This document shows positions 23,054 to 30,148 of a stretch of 30,148 nt of DNA, in pieces; the first letter of the stretch is position 1; every line of letters starts with the position of its first letter. The DNA comes from TMED27 sp964350695. Lineage in GTDB: Bacteria > Pseudomonadota > Alphaproteobacteria > Micavibrionales > Micavibrionaceae. The notes under the pieces were generated by a model, which saw only the letters and a list, made by a program, of their open reading frames with translations, made no database searches and was not told the origin of the DNA. Both the position numbers and the translations under genes were made by a program. Location of the stretch: the NCBI GenBank assembly GCA_964350695.1, contig CAYGKM010000017.1:1-30148 (forward strand). The letters are read 5' to 3'.

Positions 23054-24829
23054 ATGTCAAAAGATAAAACAATCCTCGCTGCACCGCCAGATAAAGCGAC
23101 AACTAAGCTCATGAAAAGGCTGGTAAAAACTTACCTCCGGCCGTATTTCAAACAGCTTGGTGTCGCGCTAATCCTTATGGCCGTAGCCGCAAGCGCCACC
23201 GCTATCGTTGCGCAGATGATGCAGCCCATCCTAGATGATGTCCTTACAGGGCAGAAAAAAGGCCTCATCCTGCCTATCGGCTTTTTTATTATGTTTGTCT
23301 TTATCGCCAGAGGCGTAAGCACCTATATCCACACGATCATGATGCAAAAAGTGGGGCAGTCTATTGTCGCAGACGTACAAAAAGACCTTTTCAGTCATTT
23401 CATGACCCTTGATCTCGGGTTTTTCCACGCAAACCCAAGCGGCCAACTGATATCACGCGTCATCAGCGACGTAAACGTCATGCGTATCGCAACCACAGAT
23501 TTGCTTACGGGCTTGGGAAAAAGTCTGCTGACGCTGCTTTTCCTCGTGATCGTGATGTTTTATCAGGACTGGAAGCTTTCCTTGGCAGCTTTCACAATCT
23601 TTCCCTTCGCCGCGTTGTTCGTGGCCACAATCGGTAAAAAACTGCGCGTTGTATCTCGCAGTCTTCAGGACGAGCTCGGCAATCTCTCCGATCGCCTGTC
23701 CCAAACTTTCCAAGGCATAAGACAGGTACAGGCCTATGGCATGGAAGAATCGGAATCTAAGAGATCCGCGCAAGCCATTGATGCAGTTAAAAAACTCAAT
23801 ATCAAATCCGCACGTACAGGCAACCTTTCAACGCCCGTAAACGAAACCCTCGTCGGCATTGTGTTCTTCGGTATCATTATCTATGGCGGCTATGCGGCTT
23901 CACGCGGAGAAATGACCGCAGGCCAGCTCGGCGCCTTTTTGGCGGCCTTCACCTTGGCATACGAGCCGATGAAAAAGCTCGCGAAGTTAAACAATGTCCT
24001 CCAAACAGGTTTGGGCGCGGCGGAGCGTGTATTCGACATGATGGATCTTGTGCCTGTCATTAAAGACAAATCAAAAGCCAAAAAGCTCAATACCAAAAAG
24101 CCTGAAATCGCCTTCGAAAATGTTGAGTTTCAATATGAGAATACTGACCTAAAGGCCTTAAACAAAATATCTTTTTCAATTTCACCTGGGCAAGTTGTTG
24201 CCCTTGTCGGCTCATCGGGGGCAGGGAAGACCACAGTGATGAATCTCATCCCCCGCTTCTATGACGTACAGGGCGGCGCAATCACAATCAACGGCGCAAA
24301 TATCAAAGACATGACGCTTGCATCGCTCCGCCAGCACATCGCGTTTGTCTCCCAAGATATCACAATTTTCGACGACAGCATCGGCACGAATATCGGCTAC
24401 GGCAAACCCGGCGCCTCAGAAAAAGACATCATAAAGGCCGCCAAAGCCGCAGCGGCCCATGATTTTATCTCCGGCTTCCGCGAAGGCTACGACACCCAAG
24501 TCGGCGAAGACGGCGTAAAGCTTTCCGGCGGGCAGCGTCAGCGCATTGCTATCGCCCGCGCTATTTTGCGTGATGCCCCGATCCTGCTACTCGATGAAGC
24601 GACAAGCGCGCTTGATAACGAATCCGAAAAACTCGTACAGGCCGCCCTCGAAAAACTTCAGGCCGGACGTACAACCCTCATTATCGCACACCGCCTGTCC
24701 ACAGTCCAAAACGCCGATAACATTCTGGTCATGGATAAAGGACAAATCTTGGAGCAAGGCAAACATGATGCGCTGCTCAAGAAAAACGGCGCTTACACAA
24801 AAATGTATAAGGCCGGCCTTAAAGAATAA
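23054..24829 (+). CDS. MsbA-type ABC exporter (fused membrane and ATPase domains)
   Basis: The 591-residue half-transporter has six membrane helices (about residues 30-320) and a C-terminal ATPase. Walker A is GSSGAGKTT, the Q-loop is FVSQDITIFDDS, the signature LSGGQRQRIAIARAIL, Walker B LLLDEATSALD and the H-loop IAHRLSTV, all intact. Overall similarity points to the MsbA/lipid A flippase group, which moves lipid A-core or other lipids across the inner membrane as a homodimer. Peptide or drug export cannot be excluded from sequence. The start at 23054 leaves very little leader after the best promoter; Met20 (23111) is an alternative. The adjacent patatin gene supports a lipid role only weakly. 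Confidence 0.93.
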   Translation: MSKDKTILAAPPDKATTKLMKRLVKTYLRPYFKQLGVALILMAVAASATAIVAQMMQPILDDVLTGQKKGLILPIGFFIMFVFIARGVSTYIHTIMMQKVGQSIVADVQKDLFSHFMTLDLGFFHANPSGQLISRVISDVNVMRIATTDLLTGLGKSLLTLLFLVIVMFYQDWKLSLAAFTIFPFAALFVATIGKKLRVVSRSLQDELGNLSDRLSQTFQGIRQVQAYGMEESESKRSAQAIDAVKKLNIKSARTGNLSTPVNETLVGIVFFGIIIYGGYAASRGEMTAGQLGAFLAAFTLAYEPMKKLAKLNNVLQTGLGAAERVFDMMDLVPVIKDKSKAKKLNTKKPEIAFENVEFQYENTDLKALNKISFSISPGQVVALVGSSGAGKTTVMNLIPRFYDVQGGAITINGANIKDMTLASLRQHIAFVSQDITIFDDSIGTNIGYGKPGASEKDIIKAAKAAAAHDFISGFREGYDTQVGEDGVKLSGGQRQRIAIARAILRDAPILLLDEATSALDNESEKLVQAALEKLQAGRTTLIIAHRLSTVQNADNILVMDKGQILEQGKHDALLKKNGAYTKMYKAGLKE

Positions 24830-24910
24830 CGCGTGCGGCAGTTGCATATTCTGTTATTTTTAAGCACAATCAAAATCGTAAATAACAAACCCTGTAAGGT
24901 AATCCCGCAT

Positions 24911-25375
24911 ATGCCATGCCATGCTGCCATGATTGAAAAGCCCTTTACTCTGTCGCCCGACACAAAAGTCGAAAAAGCGCTGAAAGAGCTGAAAAAGAAA
25001 AACTTCGAAGCTGCTCCTGTCGTTAATGAAGAAGGCGTTATCGAGGGTGTATTCTCCCTTGCTGGCGTAATGGAAAATCTTCTCCCTGTTTCGGTCGCGA
25101 TGAGCGATGGCATCCAGCTTGATGTTACTGTGCGCGCCGCGCCCGGCATCGCGAAACGCCTGAAAAAAGTATATCCCGCCACCGTGGCGGAGCTTATGAG
25201 CCGCAAATTCGACGTGGTCTATCCCGAAACTCCAATATGGGAAGGGGTAAACCTTCTCGTAACGCACGGCGCGCCGCTTTTCGTGGTGGAAAATAAAAAC
25301 AACAAATTTTTAGGAATGATCGACCATCAATCGATTATGGATGAACTCAAAAGACTTCAAGAAAGTGAAAAATAG
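24911..25375 (+). CDS. Stand-alone CBS-pair protein
   Basis: The 154-residue product is essentially one Bateman module. CBS1 spans about residues 5-60 (FTLSPDTKVEKALKELKKKN, then VFSLAGVMENLLP) and CBS2 about 92-148 (LMSRKFDVVYPETPIWEGVN, then FLGMIDHQSIMDEL). A linker of about 30 residues joins them. Such modules bind adenine nucleotides and usually regulate a partner; no enzymatic domain is attached here. ATG 24911 was chosen behind AAGG; Met7 is possible, and the upstream open frame begins immediately after the ABC gene without a start signal. It ends 10 bp before the DUF192 gene, so the two are likely co-transcribed. Confidence 0.85.
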   Translation: MPCHAAMIEKPFTLSPDTKVEKALKELKKKNFEAAPVVNEEGVIEGVFSLAGVMENLLPVSVAMSDGIQLDVTVRAAPGIAKRLKKVYPATVAELMSRKFDVVYPETPIWEGVNLLVTHGAPLFVVENKNNKFLGMIDHQSIMDELKRLQESEK

Positions 25376-25385
25376 GACCCCAGAC

Positions 25386-25976
25386 ATGAAAAACAAAAAA
25401 CTCCTATGGTTAGCCCTCATTGCTCTTCCCTTATTGGCCGTCGTATTTGCCTTTGGCGCGCAGGATACCGCCGCCGAGCCGCAAGCCCCCGATGAAAGAA
25501 CCCAAAATGCAGACACTCCGGAGGCCGCAGAATCAAGCGTGTTCTTTGATGAGGCGCAGATCAAACGCCCCACCGAGAATTTTGAAAAAACAGATATCAG
25601 AATTAAACAAAAAAGCGGCGACGTCCTGAACTTCACTGTCGAGCTTGCCGAAACGCCGTCGCAGAAAGCACAAGGCCTTATGCACCGCACAGAGCTTGAC
25701 GAAAATGCAGGCATGCTATTCCTGTTCCCCCACAGCCAGAAAGTAGCATTCTGGATGAAAAATACCCTCATCCCGCTTGATATGCTCTTCCTCAGCAATG
25801 ATGGAGGCATCCACCATATCCACCACAACGCAAAGCCGCAGGACCTCACCAGAATCACATCCGAACTGGATTCTTCCGCTGTTCTGGAACTCTCTGGTGG
25901 TACGGCGGATCGTTTGGGCATAAAAGTCGGAGACATGGTCCTTCACCCTGTTTTCAAAAACGACCATATGCATTAA
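25386..25976 (+). CDS. Secreted DUF192 protein
   Basis: The 196-residue product has a signal peptide (MKNKKLLWLALIALPLLAVV...), an acidic and Pro-rich linker, and a C-terminal DUF192 domain (about residues 85-190). Its family phrases are ELAETPSQKAQGLMHRTELD, GMLFLFPHSQKVAFWMKNT and LDMLFL, ending with VLELSGGTADRLGIKVGD. DUF192 is a small beta-rich domain found across bacteria and archaea with no settled function. ATG 25386 follows AGGACCCC and gives a standard signal peptide; the open frame begins 15 codons earlier inside the CBS gene. A 7-bp hairpin follows the stop. Confidence 0.9.
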   Translation: MKNKKLLWLALIALPLLAVVFAFGAQDTAAEPQAPDERTQNADTPEAAESSVFFDEAQIKRPTENFEKTDIRIKQKSGDVLNFTVELAETPSQKAQGLMHRTELDENAGMLFLFPHSQKVAFWMKNTLIPLDMLFLSNDGGIHHIHHNAKPQDLTRITSELDSSAVLELSGGTADRLGIKVGDMVLHPVFKNDHMH

Positions 25977-25987
25977 ATATCTGACAA

Positions 25988-26012
25988 GATGCTTGCGAAG
26001 TTTAAAAGCATC
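25988..26012 (+). terminator. Hairpin after the DUF192 gene
   Basis: GATGCTT (25988-25994) and AAGCATC (26006-26012) form a perfect 7-bp stem with an 11-nt loop. No T-run follows, so intrinsic termination is uncertain. It lies between the DUF192 gene and tRNA-Pro. Confidence 0.4.
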
Positions 26013-26035
26013 ATGTAAACAATCACATCTATGTT

Positions 26036-26112
26036 CGGAGTGTAGCGCAGCCTGGTAGCGCAACTGCTTTGGGAGCAGTGGGTCGGGAGTTCGAATCTCT
26101 CCACTCCGACCA
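26036..26112 (+). tRNA. tRNA-Pro (anticodon UGG)
   Basis: A full cloverleaf of 77 nt. The acceptor arms CGGAGTG and CACTCCG are fully paired, including the C1-G72 pair typical of bacterial tRNA-Pro. The anticodon stem ACTGC/GCAGT holds the loop TTTGGGA with anticodon TGG, the T-arm contains GTTCGAATC, and CCA is encoded at 26110-26112. Confidence 0.97.
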
Positions 26113-26146
26113 TTTATTTCCCTCATATTCCCGCGCTTTACAAAAC

Positions 26147-26173
26147 CCATTTTAAATGGTGCTATAGCGCTAT
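26147..26173. promoter_or_regulatory. Two adjacent palindromes before the ECF sigma gene
   Basis: CCATTT-T-AAATGG (26147-26159) is a perfect 6-1-6 inverted repeat. ATAGCGCTAT (26164-26173) is a perfect 10-bp palindrome that includes the first two bases of the sigma-factor ATG. Both sit in the 59-bp gap after tRNA-Pro, so they may belong to the promoter/operator region of the sigma-factor pair. Confidence 0.4.
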
Positions 26174-26720
26174 GAATGCCAACCAAAACGAATTATGGAC
26201 ACAGCTGGCGACCAAAGCCCAAGCAGGAGATAAGCTCGCTTATAACCGCTTGCTTACGGATCTTTCGCGTTATATTCCCAATGTTTTGGTTTCGGGTCTG
26301 GCAAACCCTGATTGGGCGGAGGATATCACCCAAGAAGTCTTGATATCCGTGCATAAATCTCTAAAAACTTACAGCGCCGATAAACCCTTCAAACCTTGGC
26401 TCATGGCGATTGTCAATTTCCGCCGCACGGACTTTCTGCGCAAGCATTACGCAAAGCGCGGTGACAAGCAAACGCCGCTCGATAATGTCGAGTTTCTCAA
26501 AACCCATGTAACCAATCCCGCCAATGCAGGCGAATATAAAGATATAGAGGCCGCGCTCGATACTCTTCCTGCGGATCAGCGTAAAGTTTTCGAGATGATT
26601 AAAATCAAAGGCTACACCGCAATAGAAGTGGCGAATGAAACAGGAATGAGCGTCAGCGCCGTGAAGGTTTCTGCACACCGCACATCAAAAAAATTAAAAA
26701 CCATTTTGGACCAAGATTGA
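26172..26720 (+). CDS. ECF-family RNA polymerase sigma factor
   Basis: The 182-residue product has the two ECF sigma domains. Sigma region 2 (about 25-95) contains DWAEDITQEVLISVHKSLKT, which binds core polymerase and the -10 element. Region 4 (about 125-180) contains LPADQRKVFEMIKIKGYTAIEVA and a helix-turn-helix for the -35 element. There is no extra N- or C-terminal domain. The next gene, 4 bp downstream, encodes a NrsF-type membrane protein, the usual negative regulator of this sigma group (as in Caulobacter SigF-NrsF), so the pair probably controls an envelope, metal or oxidative stress response. The regulon cannot be read from this window. Confidence 0.92.
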   Translation: MNANQNELWTQLATKAQAGDKLAYNRLLTDLSRYIPNVLVSGLANPDWAEDITQEVLISVHKSLKTYSADKPFKPWLMAIVNFRRTDFLRKHYAKRGDKQTPLDNVEFLKTHVTNPANAGEYKDIEAALDTLPADQRKVFEMIKIKGYTAIEVANETGMSVSAVKVSAHRTSKKLKTILDQD

Positions 26721-26724
26721 AATT

Positions 26725-27366
26725 ATGAGTGATAAAAAAATAAAAGATTTAATTGGCAGCCTTTCAGAAGATCTCGAGCCGACAAAGTGCATGTCCCACC
26801 CGTTTAAGCGTTTGCTGCCGTGGTTGGTGATGGCGGTTATCTATTTGGTGCTGTTAATCAACTTCATGGGCATTCGCCATGATTTAAGTGCAATCATGCA
26901 AGACCCGCGCTTTATCTTCGAAATCATCCTTATGGGCTTCATCGGCATAAGCTCCGCGATTTGCGCGGTGTTCTTGTGTGTGCCCGATATGCGCGGGCGT
27001 TCATGGCTCATTTCTTTGCCGTTCACGGGCCTCGCATTATTCACAATATGGAGCGTTATTCACGCCATCACGATAGAAGGCGCACAAATGCCGCATCTTC
27101 ATATGGATCACTGTATGGGCGAGGGGGCTTTTATGACTATAATCCCGCTTGCCATGCTGCTGTTCTTAACGCGTAAAGGCACAACAACGCGCCCCATACT
27201 CATGGCCGTGATGAATATGATGTCGATTGCAGCTGTGGCTTATATCGGACTTCGCTTTACCTGCGCGATGGACACGGTCGCTCATGCAACGCTGCAGCAT
27301 CTTCTGCCCTATGTGTTGATAGGGCTGATACTGGCCATGGCGGCGAGAAAGATATTTAAGTGGTGA
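26725..27366 (+). CDS. NrsF-type (DUF1109) membrane anti-sigma factor
   Basis: The 213-residue product has a short cytoplasmic N-terminus (DLIGSLSEDLEPTK, the likely sigma-binding part) and six membrane helices, matching DUF1109/NrsF. These proteins hold their ECF partner inactive at the membrane until a signal arrives. Two cysteines in the outer loops or helix ends, Cys130 (HMDHCMGEG) and Cys180 (LRFTCAMDTVAH), agree with the cysteine pair I recall as needed for metal/redox sensing in Caulobacter NrsF. The first sits in a His/Asp-rich patch that could bind metal. It follows the sigma gene by 4 bp and ends 4 bp from the convergent radical-SAM gene. Confidence 0.88.
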   Translation: MSDKKIKDLIGSLSEDLEPTKCMSHPFKRLLPWLVMAVIYLVLLINFMGIRHDLSAIMQDPRFIFEIILMGFIGISSAICAVFLCVPDMRGRSWLISLPFTGLALFTIWSVIHAITIEGAQMPHLHMDHCMGEGAFMTIIPLAMLLFLTRKGTTTRPILMAVMNMMSIAAVAYIGLRFTCAMDTVAHATLQHLLPYVLIGLILAMAARKIFKW

Positions 27367-27370
27367 GATA

Positions 27371-28966
27371 TTAAGCGTTGGCCGTTTTCTTCTGCGCGGT
27401 CACTTCGGCTTTATCATTGGCAAATGTCACGGATATCGGCTGTCCGCTGCGATCTTTCATAAAATCACTGAACGTTCCTTCGTCATCCATCAACATTTTA
27501 ATAAGACCGTCATATTTATGCCCCTTGCCGCGGCGCGTGTCGTATATGATGCGGTCTTCATACCCTGAAATCCAAAGCGCTTCCGGATTACGCTTCGCGA
27601 TAATAACATCGCCTTGCGTTTCGGCTTCATGCGGGGAGCGGTGAGATTTAAAAATAACCAAACCCTCGCCTAAAAGCTCTTTCAGCAAAGCGCCCATACG
27701 CCCCGGCATCGCCGCATAATCCGCGTCAGACAGCTCAAGCGGGTCCATAACGGAAATGACTTCCATCTTGCCCCATTCTGTCGACATAGAAAAACGCGAA
27801 CGCGCAGTGTCGGAAAGCCCGCGCATCGCATTCGTATGCATAAACCAGGCTTCTTCAACGGGCACGGAAAACGCTTTATGACCTTGAATATCCCGTCCTT
27901 GGAAAAGATATTTGAACTTCACGTTCTTGCGACGCAATTCCTCATGCAAAATGCGCAAAGACGCCTCATCGTCATTCACTTTTGAAATAATAGGTGTCTG
28001 GTTTTCAACGCTGACATAATGAAGGGAAAGCATCCGCTCCACCGCTTGCTGGCTCAAATCCATCCATTTATACCCTGGACCGTCATCATTCGGAATATAT
28101 TGACCGTTTTCATCGCGCATCAAAAATTCATCCGGATGCGTGATATGCGACACAAAATTAATATGCATCTGCGGGAAAAGCTCATGGATAAGCTCTAATG
28201 TAGCCGCAAGCTCTTCATCAAAACGCTCAGGGCGGAACGCCCATTCTTTTGAACCGATGCGAAGGATATTGATGCCCGCCTGTCCGGCTGCAAATAAGAA
28301 TCGGTAAAGCATGGCATTCGTCAAAACCAACGGATCGCCGCCCGAAAGTAACAATTCACGGATAGGATATCGCCTCTCGCCCGATGTCGGGTCTTTCCCG
28401 TCATTGGCTTTCAGCTTTTCATTATAATCAATGATATAATCACGAAGCTCCTCCGGGCGAACGCTCGCCTTGCCCGTGTCTTTATTGAACAAATCAAGGC
28501 GATAGCAATACCGGCAATGCGCCGAACAAACAGGAGAGGCATACCCCAAAACAATTTCATCATATTTGTGCAAAAGCTTGCCGTGGTAATCATCGGCTTT
28601 CGGCGTGAAGTTCATCTGGTTGGCGGGGTCTTTCGCACCCTCCATGCTATAGACTTCATTAAGGCGGGGGAGTATCAGCGCGCCAATTGCGGCGCTTGGC
28701 GGCATCTTAGGGACAAGAACATTGCCTTGAAGGTCTTCCAGCGCTTCCCCCATAACCAAAGCTTGATAATGTGGATTCGTGCCGAACATCATGCGCTTAT
28801 CGACGCCCGCATCCTGCATCTCTTTATATTCTTTTTCACCGTGAATGCTGGTCAGCAGTTCGGATACGCGTTGATGCGTAAAGCGCCCGCGAAGGGGGCG
28901 AACAGGGCGCATATTAGATTTCGGAACGCGAGGATCTGTCTTGATTCTGTAATTCCCGTCCAACAT
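27371..28966 (-). CDS. Lysine-2,3-aminomutase-family radical SAM enzyme (divergent)
   Basis: The 531-residue product is a KamA-family protein. The radical SAM cysteines are Cys147, Cys151 and Cys154 in CSAHCRYC, followed by the SAM-contacting region (LLLSGGDPLVLTNAML) and the barrel end. It is longer than classical KamA (about 415 aa), with a C-terminal extension of about 110 residues after the barrel. The PLP-lysine loop, PGGGGK in classical enzymes, is replaced here by STEWGK (Lys400), and the Asp seven residues before that Lys is Ser. The substrate may therefore differ from lysine; no beta-lysine acetyltransferase gene adjoins. It could be an amino-acid aminomutase of unknown substrate. 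Confidence 0.85.
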   Translation of the reverse strand: MLDGNYRIKTDPRVPKSNMRPVRPLRGRFTHQRVSELLTSIHGEKEYKEMQDAGVDKRMMFGTNPHYQALVMGEALEDLQGNVLVPKMPPSAAIGALILPRLNEVYSMEGAKDPANQMNFTPKADDYHGKLLHKYDEIVLGYASPVCSAHCRYCYRLDLFNKDTGKASVRPEELRDYIIDYNEKLKANDGKDPTSGERRYPIRELLLSGGDPLVLTNAMLYRFLFAAGQAGINILRIGSKEWAFRPERFDEELAATLELIHELFPQMHINFVSHITHPDEFLMRDENGQYIPNDDGPGYKWMDLSQQAVERMLSLHYVSVENQTPIISKVNDDEASLRILHEELRRKNVKFKYLFQGRDIQGHKAFSVPVEEAWFMHTNAMRGLSDTARSRFSMSTEWGKMEVISVMDPLELSDADYAAMPGRMGALLKELLGEGLVIFKSHRSPHEAETQGDVIIAKRNPEALWISGYEDRIIYDTRRGKGHKYDGLIKMLMDDEGTFSDFMKDRSGQPISVTFANDKAEVTAQKKTANA

Positions 28967-29261
28967 GAGCGTCCAATATCCTTGTCAATTTTTGAGATAA
29001 AAAGTGTTAAATTTCACGCAGAATTTGAATTATATATCCCTTTTCTGCAATAAAATAGCAAGTAAAAACCCGAGTAATTGAGCGCATTTTGCCAACTTTC
29101 TTAGCTGCACAGCAACATTCGTGCTGCACCTGCGAAGTAATGTTGCACCTGCGAAAAGATGTTTACTTGGCTATACTTCGGGCCTTAAAATACTATAAAT
29201 TCGGCCTTGGCGGGCAGGGGCTTTTCTAATATCTTAAGAATGCGAATGAATAAGGACCATC
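28967..29261. other. Gap between radical-SAM gene and complex I gene
   Basis: A 295-bp AT-rich gap shared by two divergent genes. It contains a perfect minus-strand TATAAT (29029-29034) without a good -35 box, a plus-strand TATAAA near 29194, and a stem-loop with overlapping direct repeats at 29112-29155. I see no convincing ORF in it. Confidence 0.7.
29112..29155. repeat. Stem-loop overlapping a direct repeat
   Basis: GCAACATT (29112-29119) and AATGTTGC (29139-29146) are perfect 8-bp inverted arms around 19 nt. TGCACCTGCGAA occurs twice exactly (29125-29136 and 29144-29155), 19 bp apart start to start, so one copy lies in the loop and the other overlaps the 3' arm. It may be a protein-binding site or structured leader. 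Confidence 0.6.
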
Positions 29262-29564
29262 ATGAAAAAAGCTAAAATATTTAAGCCCGCGAAAAATGCC
29301 ATGCAATCCGGTCGCGGCAAAGCCCAGGAATGGATATTGGAATTTCCGCGCACAGATAAACTCTCGCCCGAGAGCCTCATGGGCTGGACACAAAGCGGTG
29401 ACACGCTCAATCAAATTCGTTTGAAGTTCCAAACTCTGGAAGAAGCCACCGCTTACGCTGATAAGCAAAATCTGGATTATACGGTTGCCAAAGAGTCTTT
29501 GCGTGCCGCAAGACCCAGAAATTATGGTGACAACTTCAAATATATTCCTTATGAAGAAGCCTAA
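29262..29564 (+). CDS. NDUFS4-like accessory subunit of respiratory complex I
   Basis: The 100-residue product matches the ETC complex I subunit conserved region family (mitochondrial NDUFS4/18-kDa subunit and its alphaproteobacterial counterpart). Typical phrases are KNAMQSGRGKAQEWILEFPR, LMGWTQSGDT, RLKFQTLEEATAYADKQNLD and the C-terminal YTVAKES. It binds at the peripheral arm of NADH:quinone oxidoreductase and aids stability or assembly. In alphaproteobacteria it is usually encoded away from the nuo operon, as here. AAGGACC precedes the ATG. It ends 5 bp before tRNA-Arg, so the two probably share a transcript. Confidence 0.93.
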   Translation: MKKAKIFKPAKNAMQSGRGKAQEWILEFPRTDKLSPESLMGWTQSGDTLNQIRLKFQTLEEATAYADKQNLDYTVAKESLRAARPRNYGDNFKYIPYEEA

Positions 29565-29569
29565 TGTGA

Positions 29570-29646
<77 letters not shown>

Positions 29647-29654
29647 TAAGTTTC

Positions 29655-29677
29655 AAAGCCCTTCACAGGGCTTTTTT
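29655..29677 (+). terminator. Intrinsic terminator after tRNA-Arg
   Basis: AAAGCCC (29655-29661), a 6-nt loop and GGGCTTT (29668-29674) form a perfect 7-bp stem continuing into a T-run to 29677. It should end the NDUFS4-like/tRNA-Arg transcript. Confidence 0.9.
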
Positions 29678-30093
29678 GTATTGAGGATGGGGGGTGCCGA
29701 TACCATCAAGGCAAAAAAAGGTCCGGAGACCTTTTGAAGATGCTCCGGACAAACGGCGGTAATAGAGGGTGTGTAAGATCAATATGCTTCATAATCGGAA
29801 CGATTGCAAGAAAAAAAGATAAAATTTTAGAAAAATTTTGTCAAAACCAGAACTATCTATAGTTAACAAGTCAAAACTAAGTAATTTTTATAGTATTTTA
29901 TATAAAATAAATAAATAAATTTTACAGAAAGAGTATAAATTAAGTCAAATTACATTCTTTATTGTTAATTTTGAATAGTTTTTATTGTTAATGCTTAGAA
30001 AAAATATATTTTTTACTGTGTTTAGTTCGTTTTTTGATTGTTTATTTGGCGGCGTTTAAGGGGGTTTTTTGATAAAAGACAGAAAAAAGAAAG
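29678..30093. other. Gene-free, strongly AT-rich stretch between two tRNA genes
   Basis: No credible ORF is seen in these 416 bp. From about 29,810 to 30,045 the sequence is almost all A and T, unlike its surroundings. It contains a 12-bp palindrome TTTTATATAAAA (29896-29907), four copies of AAAT (29905-29920), and TTTATTGTTAAT twice (29958-29969 and 29981-29992). No DnaA box or integrase attachment repeat was noticed. Confidence 0.75.
29716..29750. repeat. Nested, mutually exclusive hairpins
   Basis: AAAAGGTC-CGGA-GACCTTTT (29716-29735) is a perfect 8-bp stem with a tetraloop. GTCCGGAG (29721-29728) can instead pair with CTCCGGAC (29743-29750). The two folds compete for the same bases. The first, with flanking A and T, could act as a terminator in either direction. 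Confidence 0.55.
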
Positions 30094-30148
30094 TGGCTCC
30101 TCGAGCAGGATTCGAACCTGCGACCAATTGATTAACAGTCAACTGCTC
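30094..30148 (-). tRNA. tRNA-Asn (anticodon GUU), 5' part beyond window
   Basis: The visible 55 nt, read on the minus strand, give the anticodon stem GTTGA/TCAAT with the loop CTGTTAA (anticodon GTT), the T-arm GCAGG-TTCGAAT-CCTGC, the acceptor 3' strand TCGAGGA, discriminator G and an encoded CCA (30094-30096). The D-arm and 5' acceptor strand lie outside the window. Confidence 0.93.

Noticed and set aside
22992..23102. 37-codon N-terminal extension of the patatin gene
   Set aside because: It crosses the divergent ABC gene start; the ATG at 22991 has a GGAG site.
29678..30093. Replication origin in the AT-rich stretch
   Set aside because: No DnaA-box-like 9-mers were found there, in contrast to the 17.05 kb gap.

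Overview
The window looks like a chromosome segment of an alphaproteobacterium with mid-range GC. Three things point there: the conserved run miaB - phoH - ybeY - corC - lnt - XRE regulator - metK - trmB, the rimP - nusA - infB cluster next to it, and an NDUFS4-like accessory subunit of respiratory complex I. I cannot fix the order; a Micavibrio- or Rhodospirillales-like lineage would fit. I see no phage, transposon or CRISPR array. Most of the window is housekeeping sequence.

Positions 1-14,856 hold a long block of mostly minus-strand genes for translation and envelope upkeep. Read in the direction of transcription they are miaB, typA, phoH, ybeY, corC, lnt, an XRE regulator, metK, trmB, rimP, nusA, a 63-residue unknown gene, and infB (cut by the window edge). 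One small plus-strand GIY-YIG gene sits between phoH and typA. Two leaders here look regulatory: a promoter followed by a terminator hairpin directly before rimP-nusA-infB, and a multi-arm inverted-repeat leader before metK.

Positions 14,966-27,366 run mainly on the plus strand. They hold an exported four-cysteine protein, a Na+:alanine-type symporter, a very large membrane-anchored coiled-coil protein resembling the TipN/GPR polarity proteins, a HAD-IIA hydrolase, a minus-strand patatin-like phospholipase, an MsbA-type ABC exporter, a CBS-pair protein, a secreted DUF192 protein, tRNA-Pro(UGG), and an ECF sigma factor with its NrsF-type (DUF1109) membrane anti-sigma factor. The gap before the coiled-coil gene carries a cluster of DnaA-box-like 9-mers, close to where gene orientation switches. 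This is the most provocative signal in the window and could be a replication origin or a DnaA-controlled promoter.

Positions 27,371-30,148 hold a divergent lysine-2,3-aminomutase-family radical SAM gene on the minus strand, a gap with a stem-loop and direct repeats, the NDUFS4-like gene almost touching tRNA-Arg(UCU), a clear terminator, a very AT-rich gene-free stretch, and the 3' part of tRNA-Asn(GUU) on the minus strand. All names come from motif recognition by eye. No database search or folding program was run.
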